Notes: generated by a model not told the origin, from the letters alone. A DNA stretch of 64,000 bases from JANJUO01 sp942492935 (GCA_942492935.1 OW818654.1:2604001-2668000); one strand, 5' to 3'. Counted from the stretch's first letter, positions 8,199 to 16,362 are shown. Numbers and translations are program-made.

Positions 8199-10040
8199 CT
8201 ATCTTCTTTTTTTAAATTTTTCTTTAATTGCAGTACTTTTTGTTTCTTTTAATTTCTTACCAAAATAATCAGGTGATTCAGATGGCTTTGTTCTTTTTAA
8301 ACTATTGCCATATTTTGTTTTAGTTAAATTACCGCCATCGCCAGAATTATCAAAATTGACAGTTCTTTCTGATGAATTATCATAAGTTCTTTCGGGCTTA
8401 TTAAATCGGTCATTTCTGTCGAATCTTACATTTCTATCGCTATGTTCATTCCTATCGTTTCTACTGCCACCTCTATCACTTCTATCAAACCTATCATTTC
8501 TATCACTTCTTTCATTTCTGTCGCCTCTATCAAATCGGTCAGACCTCTCAAACCTATCGCCTCTATCGTAACGGTCTGTTCTTTCAGGTCTTTTAAAGCG
8601 GTCAGATGATGAACCTTTTTCAAATTTAATATTTCTACTTCTATTCCTACGTGATGAAGAACCTCTTCTACCTGAATCATAATCGTTGTAACTATCTGTT
8701 GGTTCAAAACTATGTGAACTATCGAATCCTTCGTTTTTCTTATCAATCAAAATCTTCAATAATGCGGCTGCAATATCTAAAGCAACGAATTCTTCATCCA
8801 TAAATTTTTCGATTAACTTAACGTATTTAGAAGTATTGCTATCTTGGATATTTGCAATTATTTTCTTTTTAAGTGTTTCCACTCTCAATTCATCAAGGTC
8901 ATCAAGTGAAGGTATTGCCATTCTCTTAATTTTAATATCATTTTCTTTTTCTATTTTTTTCAGGTAATATATTTGTCTTCCTACTATAAAAGTAAAAGCT
9001 ATACCTGTTTTGCCTGCTCTACCAGTTCTACCAATTCTATGTACGTAATCTTCATCATCGCTTGGGAAGTCATAATTAAATACAGCTTCAATATTATTTA
9101 CATCAATTCCTCTACCAGCAACATCTGTTGCAACGAGTATTTCTACTGTTCCTCTTCTGAAGCCATTCATCACTTTATCACGCTGATTTTGGCTCATATC
9201 ACCATGCAAACCTTCAGCAAAATATCCTCTTGATTTCAAAATTTCAACCGTTTCATCAACTTTATTTTTTGTATTACAAAAAACCAATGCAAGTTTGACT
9301 GAATAAAAATCAATTAATCTTGCCAATGCTTCAGGTTTAGATTTCTCTTGTAATTCAAAATAAATTTGTTCGATTTTTGGAGCGTTTAGTTTATGATTAG
9401 TAACATCAATTCTTTCTGGAGAATTTTGGAATTTTTTCATCAATCTAATAATATCTTCGGGCATAGTTGCCGAAAACATAATAGTTTGCCTTTCTTTTGG
9501 AGTTTTTTCAAGAATTAATTCAATATCTTCCCTAAAACCCATATCTAACATTTCATCAGCTTCATCAAGAACTATAAACCTAATATGGTCCAGTTTGACG
9601 GTACCGCGTTTGATATGGTCAATTGTTCTTCCAGGAGTACCGATAATTATCTGCGGATTTTTACGAAGAGCTTTAAACTGTCTGTCTATTTCCTGACCAC
9701 CATAAACAGGCACAACAGCGATGTTCTCTTTGTATTTCATAATCTTACGGAATTCTTCAGTAACTTGAATAACAAGTTCTCTGGTTGGACACATTACAAT
9801 TGCTTGGATACTTTGAAGTTCCATATCAATTCTTTCAATAATCGGAATAGCAAATGCAGCGGTTTTTCCAGTGCCTGTTTGGGAATGTCCGATAAGGTCT
9901 TTGCCATTTAAAAGCAAAGGAATAGCTTCAGTCTGAATAGGTGATGTTTCTTCAAAACCCATATCAGTTACAGCTTTAATGATTTCTTCAGATAAATTTA
10001 ATTCCTGAAATTTTAATCTTTTCAAATTTTTATTAACCAA
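8199..10040 (-). CDS. DEAD-box ATP-dependent RNA helicase with long Arg/Asp-rich tail
   Basis: 613-residue RNA helicase of the CsdA/RhlE type, acting in ribosome assembly or RNA decay. All core motifs are visible: Q motif region (TSPIQTEAIP), Walker A SQTGTGKTA, DEAD (VLDEADEMLDMGF), SAT (MFSATMPED), and motif VI HRIGRTGRAG. The helicase core ends near residue 375, a DbpA/CsdA-like linker follows, and residues about 455-575 are low-complexity DR, ER and NDR repeats, probably disordered and RNA-binding. The start is TTG (10040) or a second in-frame TTG at 10025; neither has a clear ribosome site. A TATTTTTG promoter-like box overlaps the first TTG, which slightly favours the second. Confidence 0.93.
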   Translation of the reverse strand: MVNKNLKRLKFQELNLSEEIIKAVTDMGFEETSPIQTEAIPLLLNGKDLIGHSQTGTGKTAAFAIPIIERIDMELQSIQAIVMCPTRELVIQVTEEFRKIMKYKENIAVVPVYGGQEIDRQFKALRKNPQIIIGTPGRTIDHIKRGTVKLDHIRFIVLDEADEMLDMGFREDIELILEKTPKERQTIMFSATMPEDIIRLMKKFQNSPERIDVTNHKLNAPKIEQIYFELQEKSKPEALARLIDFYSVKLALVFCNTKNKVDETVEILKSRGYFAEGLHGDMSQNQRDKVMNGFRRGTVEILVATDVAGRGIDVNNIEAVFNYDFPSDDEDYVHRIGRTGRAGKTGIAFTFIVGRQIYYLKKIEKENDIKIKRMAIPSLDDLDELRVETLKKKIIANIQDSNTSKYVKLIEKFMDEEFVALDIAAALLKILIDKKNEGFDSSHSFEPTDSYNDYDSGRRGSSSRRNRSRNIKFEKGSSSDRFKRPERTDRYDRGDRFERSDRFDRGDRNERSDRNDRFDRSDRGGSRNDRNEHSDRNVRFDRNDRFNKPERTYDNSSERTVNFDNSGDGGNLTKTKYGNSLKRTKPSESPDYFGKKLKETKSTAIKEKFKKRR

Positions 10041-10268
10041 AAATATAAAAAATAATATATTGTTCTAAATCTATAATTGCTAAATGAAGATAATTTAACA
10101 GAGAAGTATCAACAATTTTGCATTAATTAGACGATTAATAAATTTATTTATTATTGAAGAAATTAAAATTTTAAAATTTTCCCTCATTTAACTCAAAATT
10201 AACAAACTTATCAAGTTTATAATTTGAAATAAAACAACTTCAAATTTCATTTATTGAACAAAATCTAT

Positions 10269-10583
10269 TTAGCTATTCTTATTCCTTTTTCTAATACCTT
10301 CTGGATTTTGTCTGCTGTCAATTATATCAGTAATATAAATTGTGTTATTTTGAATTTTGTAGATTATTTTGTAGTTACCTCTAATAATATATCTATAATT
10401 TTCATTTAATTCGATTAAAAGTTCTTCAATTGTTCCAGATAATGGAAATTTTTCTAATTGTGATGTGCAGGATAAAATATTTTGCAAAATATTTTTAGCA
10501 ATGCCAATACTTACATTTTCCTTGTAATATTTATAAATAGTTTCTAAAGAAATTAACGCAAAATCTGACCAATATACTTTCAT
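10269..10583 (-). CDS. RelE/ParE-family toxin
   Basis: 104-residue toxin of a type II module. The fold signature is the pattern WSDFALISLETIYKYY at the start and YRYIIRGNYKIIYKIQ near residue 70, typical of ParE/RelE-like proteins that act on gyrase or on translating mRNA; which one cannot be told here. I choose ATG 10583 because it overlaps the antitoxin stop as TAATG; an upstream GTG at 10592 would add three residues. It is the downstream gene of a two-gene operon. Confidence 0.82.
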   Translation of the reverse strand: MKVYWSDFALISLETIYKYYKENVSIGIAKNILQNILSCTSQLEKFPLSGTIEELLIELNENYRYIIRGNYKIIYKIQNNTIYITDIIDSRQNPEGIRKRNKNS

Positions 10584-10825
10584 TATGACCACTCATGAAC
10601 CAATTCTTCAACTTGTTTTTGAGATTTTATATTATTATTCGCAATATCTAAATTTGATAATTTTGCTCTGGCAATTAGTTCACTTTTTGTAAATTTCTTT
10701 AAGGAAGGTCTATGAAGTGAAGAATTGATAATCTTTTCAACTTTATCAAAAACTTTTATATCATTAATTATTATCAATTGCTCAATTATATTGAGTTTCT
10801 TTTCTTGAATATTTTCAGCAATCAT
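10583..10825 (-). CDS. Antitoxin paired with the ParE-like toxin
   Basis: 80-residue acidic/helical protein immediately upstream of, and sharing one base with, the toxin. Its second half (KKFTKSELIARAKLSNLDI...SQKQVEELVHEW) matches the usual shape of antitoxins of ParE-like toxins in Bacteroidota: a helical dimer part followed by a flexible toxin-wrapping tail ending in W. Such antitoxins normally repress their own operon. Assignment rests on gene order, size and tail pattern. Confidence 0.7.
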   Translation of the reverse strand: MIAENIQEKKLNIIEQLIIINDIKVFDKVEKIINSSLHRPSLKKFTKSELIARAKLSNLDIANNNIKSQKQVEELVHEWS

Positions 10826-11094
10826 TTTTATTCCCTTAATTTTTGTTATTTAAACCAAAACCGCACCATTCTTAGTATAATTTGAGGGCTAATTATTTCA
10901 ATTTGTTATCATTTCAATATTGATGAAGCCCACAAAATACAATTTCAAAAATAAATATAAATATTAAAAAAAGCAAATTAATTTAACAGTATCAATAACT
11001 ATTATCAAATAAATAAGTATTGAATTTCCAATTTTTATCTGCATTTGATATCAATGTAATTTCAAATTATTGAACCACACAAATTAAATATTCT

Positions 11095-11466
11095 TTACTT
11101 CTTATCAAATAATTGATAAGTTGTTGTTCTTCCACCGACAACTTGTACCATTTTATATGTACCAATGCTATATGATGATCTTAAATTTGCAGCTTTATAT
11201 GTACCTGGTAATATCCCTTCAAATTTAGCTTCCCCTGAAATAACTTTTTTGATTGCTATTGCATCATAGTTATTAGTACCAGACCCGATAGGAAATAATC
11301 CTATTTGTAAATCTTTATATGGAATACCATCTAAGGAATAGGTCGAAGGAACATCTATGATGACATTACCTGTTTGATACGAATCTAATGAATTTGAACA
11401 AGAATTAACCATAAGAATTGAAATTATCAAAATCAATAATAAACCTATACTTGAATTTTTTTTCAT
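11095..11466 (-). CDS. Small lipoprotein of unknown function
   Basis: 123-residue exported protein. Positively charged start, hydrophobic helix and a lipobox ending in VNSC at about residue 23, so it should be processed by signal peptidase II and lipid-anchored. The mature part looks like a small beta-sandwich (TGNVIIDVPSTY..., ILPGTYKAANLR), reminiscent of carboxypeptidase-regulatory-like domains. Same strand as the neighbouring TA genes but no functional link is evident. I do not recognise a family. Confidence 0.65.
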   Translation of the reverse strand: MKKNSSIGLLLILIISILMVNSCSNSLDSYQTGNVIIDVPSTYSLDGIPYKDLQIGLFPIGSGTNNYDAIAIKKVISGEAKFEGILPGTYKAANLRSSYSIGTYKMVQVVGGRTTTYQLFDKK

Positions 11467-11498
11467 TTTATTTACTCTGATTATTATATAATTTACTT

Positions 11499-11544
11499 CC
11501 TAAATTACCACAACATTGCAGACATCGTTTGTTTGGTCGTTCTT
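11499..11544. repeat. 46-bp direct repeat, copy 1 (flanks the brnT/antitoxin locus)
   Basis: About 40 of 46 bases match copy 2 at 13822-13867, in the same orientation, with an identical first 21 bases including CCACAACATTGC. Copy 1 lies 27 bp beyond the antitoxin stop; copy 2 lies 62 bp before the toxin start. The pair thus brackets the whole BrnT-type module together with the IS inside it. Confidence 0.75.
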
Positions 11545-11571
11545 ATTTCTATTTATAGTACAAAAATCGAA

Positions 11572-11844
11572 TTAATTAGTTATAACAATTTTACCATTAA
11601 TATATTTATGTACCAACATAGAAATTAATTCATTATATGGAATGCCTTCCTGAATTGCTTTCACTTGAATTTTTTGAATATCACGTCCAGTTAGTTTAAT
11701 TTCAACTTTATTATCAAATTGAAAACTATTTTTTGCATATTCTTCGTACATTTTTTTTATTTCATCGTCAAAATCCGAAATCCATTTCTCAGAATGTAAT
11801 GATTCAATTAATTCTTTTTCTTCTTCATCAATAAATTCAATCAT
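11572..11844 (-). CDS. RHH/CopG-like antitoxin partner of the BrnT-type toxin
   Basis: 90-residue antitoxin. It begins with an acidic stretch (EFIDEEEKELIESLHSEKW) and ends with a ribbon-helix-helix-like part (KVEIKLTGRDIQKIQVKAI, IPYNELISMLVHKYING), the pattern of CopG-type antitoxins found with BrnT toxins. Its ATG lies eight bases inside the 3' end of the toxin frame, the usual toxin-first order of BrnT modules. The toxin gene is interrupted by an IS, so this antitoxin is now separated from its normal promoter upstream of brnT and may be silent or driven from the IS. Confidence 0.75.
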   Translation of the reverse strand: MIEFIDEEEKELIESLHSEKWISDFDDEIKKMYEEYAKNSFQFDNKVEIKLTGRDIQKIQVKAIQEGIPYNELISMLVHKYINGKIVITN

Positions 11845-11953
11845 TTTTTTCTCCTAAATAAAATTTAGTTGCTAACCTATCTGGATAAATCGTTTTAAGA
11901 AAGATTTTATTTTCACTTTCTACGAAAGGAACTGAATAAACATAATTATTATG
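11837..11953 (-). pseudogene. brnT: 3' fragment of brnT toxin gene, cut off by the IS
   Basis: Reading the minus strand from the target-site copy (11954-11960) gives HNNYVYSVPFVES, KIFLKTIYPDRLATKFYL and a stop at 11837, the conserved C-terminal half of BrnT-family RNase toxins. It has no start of its own. It overlaps the antitoxin start by eight bases and carries the antitoxin ribosome site (TTAGGAG). Joining it to the 5' fragment at 13595-13759 restores an uninterrupted 93-residue frame. Confidence 0.88.
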
Positions 11954-11960
11954 ATTTATA

Positions 11961-13594
11961 CCTAAAAATCTAAAGTACGATAAATAAATTTAGAATACAG
12001 CATTTTATGCTAATCAAAATTGGAATTTTTTAGTATTGGGGTGAAATTTCAAGTTTTGCTGGAGATTTTACTGTTGAAATTTCATGATTTCTAATATTTA
12101 AGCACGTTTAGTTCATAGATTTCCCTTTCGGATTTTTCCTACAACAAAATATGCATCTGATTTTTGTTTGTAATTTGTTTTTTTATGCAAAAACCAAATT
12201 ATCAACCGCTTTTTCAATTTTCAACCACCTGTCTTTATAATGATATGCTTCGTACATTTTTAACCAAAGGTTTCGTCCATTAATTACAATCTTGCCAGCC
12301 ACCTGCACAAACCATGCACGAAAAGTGTTTGGCTCTTCACGCCAAGATTTTTCATCGCTCAATTTTCGCATCCATAAACTTAAATTGTATGCCAAGACAC
12401 TCATTTGCCATAATGTTTCATCTGCCCAAAAATCTTGCGTTATCATGCTTCCGGCAAACATTTGTCGTTTTACTTGTTCAATCCAATTTTCACTCTCGCC
12501 TCTGTCACCATACAAACGATGAATCTCTAAGGGACTGTCATATATATTAGTTACATAACAAAAATAGTCATAATAGTAATCGGTTTTAAATAATCCATCT
12601 TCAGTATGAATCAGCACTTTCTTGCGTAATGCAACAAACTTTCTTGCTTTTTCCCAGTCGGCACACTTGTACATAAATTCTGTCATTTGCCAATTTGGCA
12701 TTAAGGGAATGCTTTACCAATCCTGACTTGATAAGAGACTGTTCAAGTTTTTCAATTTTACTTTGATTAAATATAGCGTATTTTTACGTGATTCAAGTAC
12801 TTGCAATAGTATACCGTTGAAAAATCCACTGTCGGCTCGTACTAATAATTCTTTTATGCCGGAAGGGAGCAATCCAAATGCCTGCTCAATAAATCCGTGC
12901 GAATTATTAGCTGTATAAGTATCGCCGGGACGAAGCCAACTCAACAAACATTCCTTAGTGCTGTTTAAGAAACACATAATTGGATGATAACTTTTTGCTC
13001 CTTTTTTGCTTGAATTAAATCCTTTGGCAACTCCTTCTTGATGACCATAAAGTGTATGAACGGTTGAATCTAAATCTAATATATCCCTGTTTGTCTTCAA
13101 TAAATCATGAACTTTTGACGATAATTTTCCATTTATGTTCATGATTTGATTGTTTTCATTCATTCCGAAACGCTTGATTCTATTGAATATAGTGTCGGCA
13201 TCAATATTTGTAGCTAAGCACAACAATTTTTGTATCAATGGGTCGCGACTAAATGATTCAATTTTGCTTACACGATTAAAACCACTAAATATTCCCAAAA
13301 TTATTGTTGATAAAATTTGGAAATTTGTAAATTTAATATTGTGATGCAAATTCAAATCAATCATATCGAACATTGATTCTATGCCAATCTTACGCATAAA
13401 TTTAGAAATAACTTTAATGCCACTAAAGTTGGTCAAAGATTTTGAATCAAAACTTGTTTTGATATTTGCAGGTTTTTTCGTATTTTTGTTTTGCATGGAT
13501 TAAGTACCTTTTTGGGTTTACGTTTTTGTTAATTAATTCTTGTAAAATCAATTACTTAGACGACTTAATCCATGTTCTATTTTAGACTTTTAGG
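11961..13594 (-). mobile_element. IS1380-family-like insertion sequence (1634 bp) inside brnT
   Basis: Terminal inverted repeats are visible: the left end reads CCTAAAAATCTAAAGTA and the right end, read inward, CCTAAAAGTCTAAAATA (15 of 17 match). Both ends begin CCT, as in the IS1380 family. The element is bracketed by a direct repeat ATTTATA at 11954-11960 and 13595-13601, which I read as a 7-bp target duplication; my recollection is that this family usually makes a shorter one. It contains one transposase frame on the minus strand. Removing the element plus one target copy restores the brnT reading frame exactly. Confidence 0.9.
12183..13496 (-). pseudogene. IS1380-like DDE transposase interrupted by one in-frame TAA
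   Basis: A single 438-codon frame starts at ATG 13496 (AAAGG nine bases upstream) and ends at 12183, but codon TAA at 12714-12716 splits it into a 260-residue and a 172-residue part. Reading through gives SSQDW-stop-SIPLMPNW, which continues the family sequence with no frameshift. The expected acidic residues are present: Asp in DLDSTVHTLYGH, Asp in VRADSGFF, and Glu in DRGESENWIEQVKRQ in the second part. One base change would repair it. Without stop-codon readthrough the element cannot move by itself. Confidence 0.88.
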
Positions 13595-13759
13595 ATTTAT
13601 ATAAAAAATGAATTGATTTGGATATTTTTCTGAATTTGGGTGCTTAACTCTATCCAATAAATTACCATTTTGTATAGATAATACTATCTCTTCAAAAGAA
13701 ACATTTCTTTCTCTTTTCAAAATTTGATTTTTCTCTTCATTCCAATCAAATACTTTCAT
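13595..13759 (-). pseudogene. brnT: 5' fragment of brnT toxin gene, cut off by the IS
   Basis: ATG 13759 begins MKVFDWNEEKNQILKRERN, the classic BrnT start in which Trp-Asn-x-x-Lys and the following Arg/His region form the RNase site, and continues VSFEEIV...HPNSEKYPNQFIFYIN. At Asn55 the frame enters the IS and ends five codons later inside its right end (PKSLK-stop). The C-terminal strand needed for the BrnT fold is in the separated fragment at 11837-11953, so a stable toxin is unlikely. Confidence 0.88.
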
Positions 13760-13821
13760 ACACTTTCAGAATCCGCCATTCTAATTCACTATATATTTTT
13801 TTAGAATTTATAAATACACTA

Positions 13822-13867
13822 CCTAAATTACCACAACATTGCTGGCATCACTTGTTTGATGGTTCTT
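13822..13867. repeat. 46-bp direct repeat, copy 2
   Basis: Partner of 11499-11544. It lies upstream of the brnT start and inside a gene-free stretch, next to a decayed frame. On the minus strand both copies contain a short open frame ending in AMLW-stop, so a remnant of a coding end is an alternative to a recombination site. Confidence 0.75.
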
Positions 13868-13903
13868 TTTAAAAAAAATATTATTACTCCAAGTTAACAT
13901 TAA

Positions 13904-14041
13904 CTAACTTTGAAATTTTAATTTTTTAAAACAATCATTTTCTTTTTCAACTCTCAAATTTTTATTAATTAACCATAATCTTTTAATGTTGAGGTCAATC
14001 AAAAAATTATCAAATTTTTCAATTTCAAGTAAATATTTCAC
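13904..14041 (-). pseudogene. Possible decayed VapC-like toxin start
   Basis: A GTG overlaps the last base of the antitoxin stop (TAGTG) and opens a 45-residue frame beginning VKYLLEIEKF. PIN-domain toxins that follow this antitoxin type usually begin MKYLLDTH; here the acidic-motif start is blurred and the frame stops far short of about 130 residues. Position and overlap are right for VapC, but similarity is limited to a few residues, so this is a suggestion. Confidence 0.3.
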
Positions 14042-14244
14042 TACATATAATCCTTAAACTCTTCTAATGGCTCGTCGAAATCTTCTGTAATTGAAATTTT
14101 TCCTTTTAAGAATCCTGGAACTCGCTGTTTTTGCTCATATATTTTCTCTGATTTAAATAAAAGGAAATCAATAAACAAAGATGCTTCAAATTTTAAAACA
14201 TCTGGCAATGTTTCATATTTTTCTAATAATGTAGTATTCGACAT
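14041..14244 (-). CDS. DUF2281-type (VapB-like) antitoxin
   Basis: 67 residues with the family pattern: TLPDVLKFEASLFIDFLLFK in the first half and a C-terminal acidic tail KISITEDFDEPLEEFKDYM. These proteins normally precede a PIN-domain VapC toxin and bind it with the acidic tail. No intact toxin follows here, only a possible remnant at 13904-14041, so it is an orphan antitoxin that may still neutralise related toxins elsewhere. Confidence 0.8.
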   Translation of the reverse strand: MSNTTLLEKYETLPDVLKFEASLFIDFLLFKSEKIYEQKQRVPGFLKGKISITEDFDEPLEEFKDYM

Positions 14245-14327
14245 TGTTCACCTCAATTAATAATTCAACATTTTTTAACGAACTTAGTATGTTAATATTT
14301 TGAAGTATAACATCCATTAATTTCAAA

Positions 14328-14570
14328 TTACTTGTAAATATCTTCCCTTTTTCTAATTTTAATAATTAAAATATCAGACATAATTTTTATAATTAATAAT
14401 CTATATTTTCCAATTCTTATTCTATAATTGTCATTTTCGCCTTGAATGGGTTTTATATCAATAGGAATACCATCCTGAAACTTTTCCAAGGTTCTGTCCA
14501 CAAGTTCCTTGTAATGTAAGGGAAGTTTCAGATAATCCTGATATGCTTTTTTTGTAAAATGAATATTCAT
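14328..14570 (-). CDS. RelE/ParE-family toxin
   Basis: 80-residue toxin of the YoeB/RelE kind: IHFTKKAYQDYLKLPLHYKE at the start and a C-terminal YRIRIGKYRLLIIKIMSDIL strand pair typical of ribosome-dependent mRNA interferases. ATG 14570 overlaps the antitoxin stop as ATGA; an upstream in-frame ATG (14579) would lie within the antitoxin. Second gene of a two-gene operon. Confidence 0.85.
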   Translation of the reverse strand: MNIHFTKKAYQDYLKLPLHYKELVDRTLEKFQDGIPIDIKPIQGENDNYRIRIGKYRLLIIKIMSDILIIKIRKREDIYK

Positions 14571-14770
14571 TTTTTCCATTCTATTGTTTCACCATTATAG
14601 AATTCAGTTTTTGCTGAAGCAATTTCAATTTTTTCTTCTTCAGTCAAAGGAGATGAATCAGAATTAATCATTAATTTATCAAAAAGTTGAATAATTACAG
14701 ATTCGGGTTGAAATTTTAATATTTCATAAAGAGAATTCTGTGGAATTGTCAAACATTCTTGCATCATCAT
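14567..14770 (-). CDS. Antitoxin of the RelE-like toxin
   Basis: 67-residue protein upstream of, and overlapping by four bases (ATGA), the toxin. It begins MMMQECLTIPQNSLYEILKF and ends ETEWKK-like (GETIEWKK); the middle PLTEEEKIEIASAKTEFYNGE is a typical flexible toxin-binding tail. No classical DNA-binding motif is obvious. Assignment is by size, position and tail. Confidence 0.75.
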   Translation of the reverse strand: MMMQECLTIPQNSLYEILKFQPESVIIQLFDKLMINSDSSPLTEEEKIEIASAKTEFYNGETIEWKK

Positions 14771-14895
14771 AAACTCCTAATAATTTCAAACTATAATCCC
14801 AAAAATAGACATTTAAAAATAATAATTATTTTAACTTTGAATCATTAAAATTTCATGTAAGAGACTTTAAATATTTAAAACCAAATCTTTAATCC

Positions 14896-14918
14896 AAAAA
14901 CCCTTCCGTGAGGAAGGG
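14896..14918 (-). terminator. Terminator of the lipoprotein/EPS transcription unit
   Basis: CCCTTCC (14901-14907) pairs with GGAAGGG (14912-14918) with a 4-base loop, and on the minus strand the stem is followed by T5. It lies about 35 bp beyond the stop of the lipoprotein gene at 14954. Confidence 0.85.
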
Positions 14919-14953
14919 CTAATATTTTCAATACAATTTATCACAATTAACTT

Positions 14954-15568
14954 CTAATTCACTTTATATTCTTTCAATACAAATTTCTGCTGTATATAAT
15001 TTCTGCCGCTTTGGGTTGTGCCAAAAAGTTCAATAGCTACGCACCCTACTCCAGGTTGAAAATAAAAACTTTGCTTTTCATTATAACTAACAATAGCATA
15101 ATGATAACATGAAAAGTTTCTAATTGATGTTACATAATTATAATTTGTACTTTCAACAGTCCAAACACGACCCATAACATCGAAATTTTCACCTTTTAAT
15201 ATTGGAAACTTCCATACCATAAATGCACCAACTTGATCAAAATAAATATAAATACCATCAGCCCTTTTTATTAATGCACCACTCATTTCTATTTGATCTT
15301 CTATATAATCAATTTTCATATAAACTCTTTCATTGTTAATTATTGTATCAGAAACAATTTTATCGATTTGTTCATATTGATTTGTAACATTCCCCAGAGT
15401 GTCATAACTGAAAACATCATAAATCCAATAATTCCCTATTTTGAAAGGTATTAATTCTTCAATAACTGTTGGTTTTGTACTACTATCATCGCAACTTGTA
15501 ATAAAAACAATTGCAATTACGCTTAAAATACTAATTAAAATACTCTTTTTCAAAATTGTTTTCTCCAT
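14954..15568 (-). CDS. Lipoprotein of unknown function
   Basis: 204 residues. Basic start, hydrophobic helix and lipobox FITSC at about residue 26 mark a lipid-anchored envelope protein. The mature part begins with a Ser/Thr/Pro spacer and continues as a beta-rich domain (PFKIGNYWIYDVFSYDTLGNV...), a pattern common in Ignavibacteria/Bacteroidota lipoproteins whose role is unknown. It follows the polyprenol-sugar synthase by 64 bp on the same strand and may be read with the EPS operon, ending at the terminator near 14900. Confidence 0.7.
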   Translation of the reverse strand: MEKTILKKSILISILSVIAIVFITSCDDSSTKPTVIEELIPFKIGNYWIYDVFSYDTLGNVTNQYEQIDKIVSDTIINNERVYMKIDYIEDQIEMSGALIKRADGIYIYFDQVGAFMVWKFPILKGENFDVMGRVWTVESTNYNYVTSIRNFSCYHYAIVSYNEKQSFYFQPGVGCVAIELFGTTQSGRNYIQQKFVLKEYKVN

Positions 15569-15632
15569 TTTTTATCAATATGTTTGTGAAATTCTTATAA
15601 AATATTTATAAAAAAGTTTATTACGGATTCTT

Positions 15633-16355
15633 CTATTTTCGTTTTTTATTCATTCGTTTCCAAAAGAATTTTAATTTCCATACTAAAAATACAGCTTCAT
15701 AAATGATTTTCTTGTTCATTTTAGAAACTCCACTTGTTCTGTCAATAAAGATAATCGGCATCTCTTTGATTCTTGCACCTGATTTCCAAAGTCGAAAATT
15801 CATTTCAATTTGAAAACCATATCCATTTGAACGAATGGTATCTAAGTCAATTTTTCTTAATGCTTCAGCTCTAAAAAGTTTAAAACCGGCAGTAGTATCT
15901 TTAATCGGCATACCAGTAATTATTCTTGTGTACATACTTGCACCGTAGCTCAGCAGTAATCTTGAAAGGGGCCAATTAACAACATTCACACCATTGATAT
16001 ATCGAGAGCCAATGACTAAATCATAATCATTGATATATTTAATTAAATTAGGAAGTTCTTTGGGGTCATGAGAAAAATCAGCATCCATTTCAAAAATTGC
16101 TTCGAAATTGCGCTCAAGTGCATACTTAAAACCTTCGCAATATGCAGTACCTAAACCCATTTTGCCAGACCGAACAATTAAATGAATGTTCGGAACAGTT
16201 TTTTGCATTTCTCTAACAATATCAGCTGTACCATCAGGCGAATTGTCATCGACTATTAAAATATTTAATCCCTGAATTTGCTTTAATACTGCCATAATAA
16301 TAGATGCAATATTATCTTTTTCATTATAAGTTGGTATTACCACAATTGATTTCAT
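15633..16355 (-). CDS. Polyprenol monophosphomannose synthase-like glycosyltransferase (GT2)
   Basis: 240-residue DPM1-type enzyme that would transfer a sugar from a nucleotide donor to polyprenyl phosphate. The sequence shows VVIPTYNEKDNIASII, the metal-binding VDDNSPDGTADIV and DADFSHDP, and IIFIDRTSGVSKMN near the end. No membrane helices follow, as in short bacterial DPM1 forms. I use ATG 16355, which follows GAGGTAAAT and lies after the stop of the upstream gene; ATG 16376 would overlap that gene. Last glycosyltransferase of the EPS operon. Confidence 0.87.
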   Translation of the reverse strand: MKSIVVIPTYNEKDNIASIIMAVLKQIQGLNILIVDDNSPDGTADIVREMQKTVPNIHLIVRSGKMGLGTAYCEGFKYALERNFEAIFEMDADFSHDPKELPNLIKYINDYDLVIGSRYINGVNVVNWPLSRLLLSYGASMYTRIITGMPIKDTTAGFKLFRAEALRKIDLDTIRSNGYGFQIEMNFRLWKSGARIKEMPIIFIDRTSGVSKMNKKIIYEAVFLVWKLKFFWKRMNKKRK

Positions 16356-16362
16356 ATTTACC

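Noticed and set aside
8426..8746. 106-residue ORF rich in IE and IG repeats
   Set aside because: A frame-shifted shadow of the repetitive helicase tail on the same strand.
11499..13867. Integron attC sites at the 46-bp repeats
   Set aside because: The expected RYYYAAC/GTTRRRY core pair is not present, so I only call them direct repeats.
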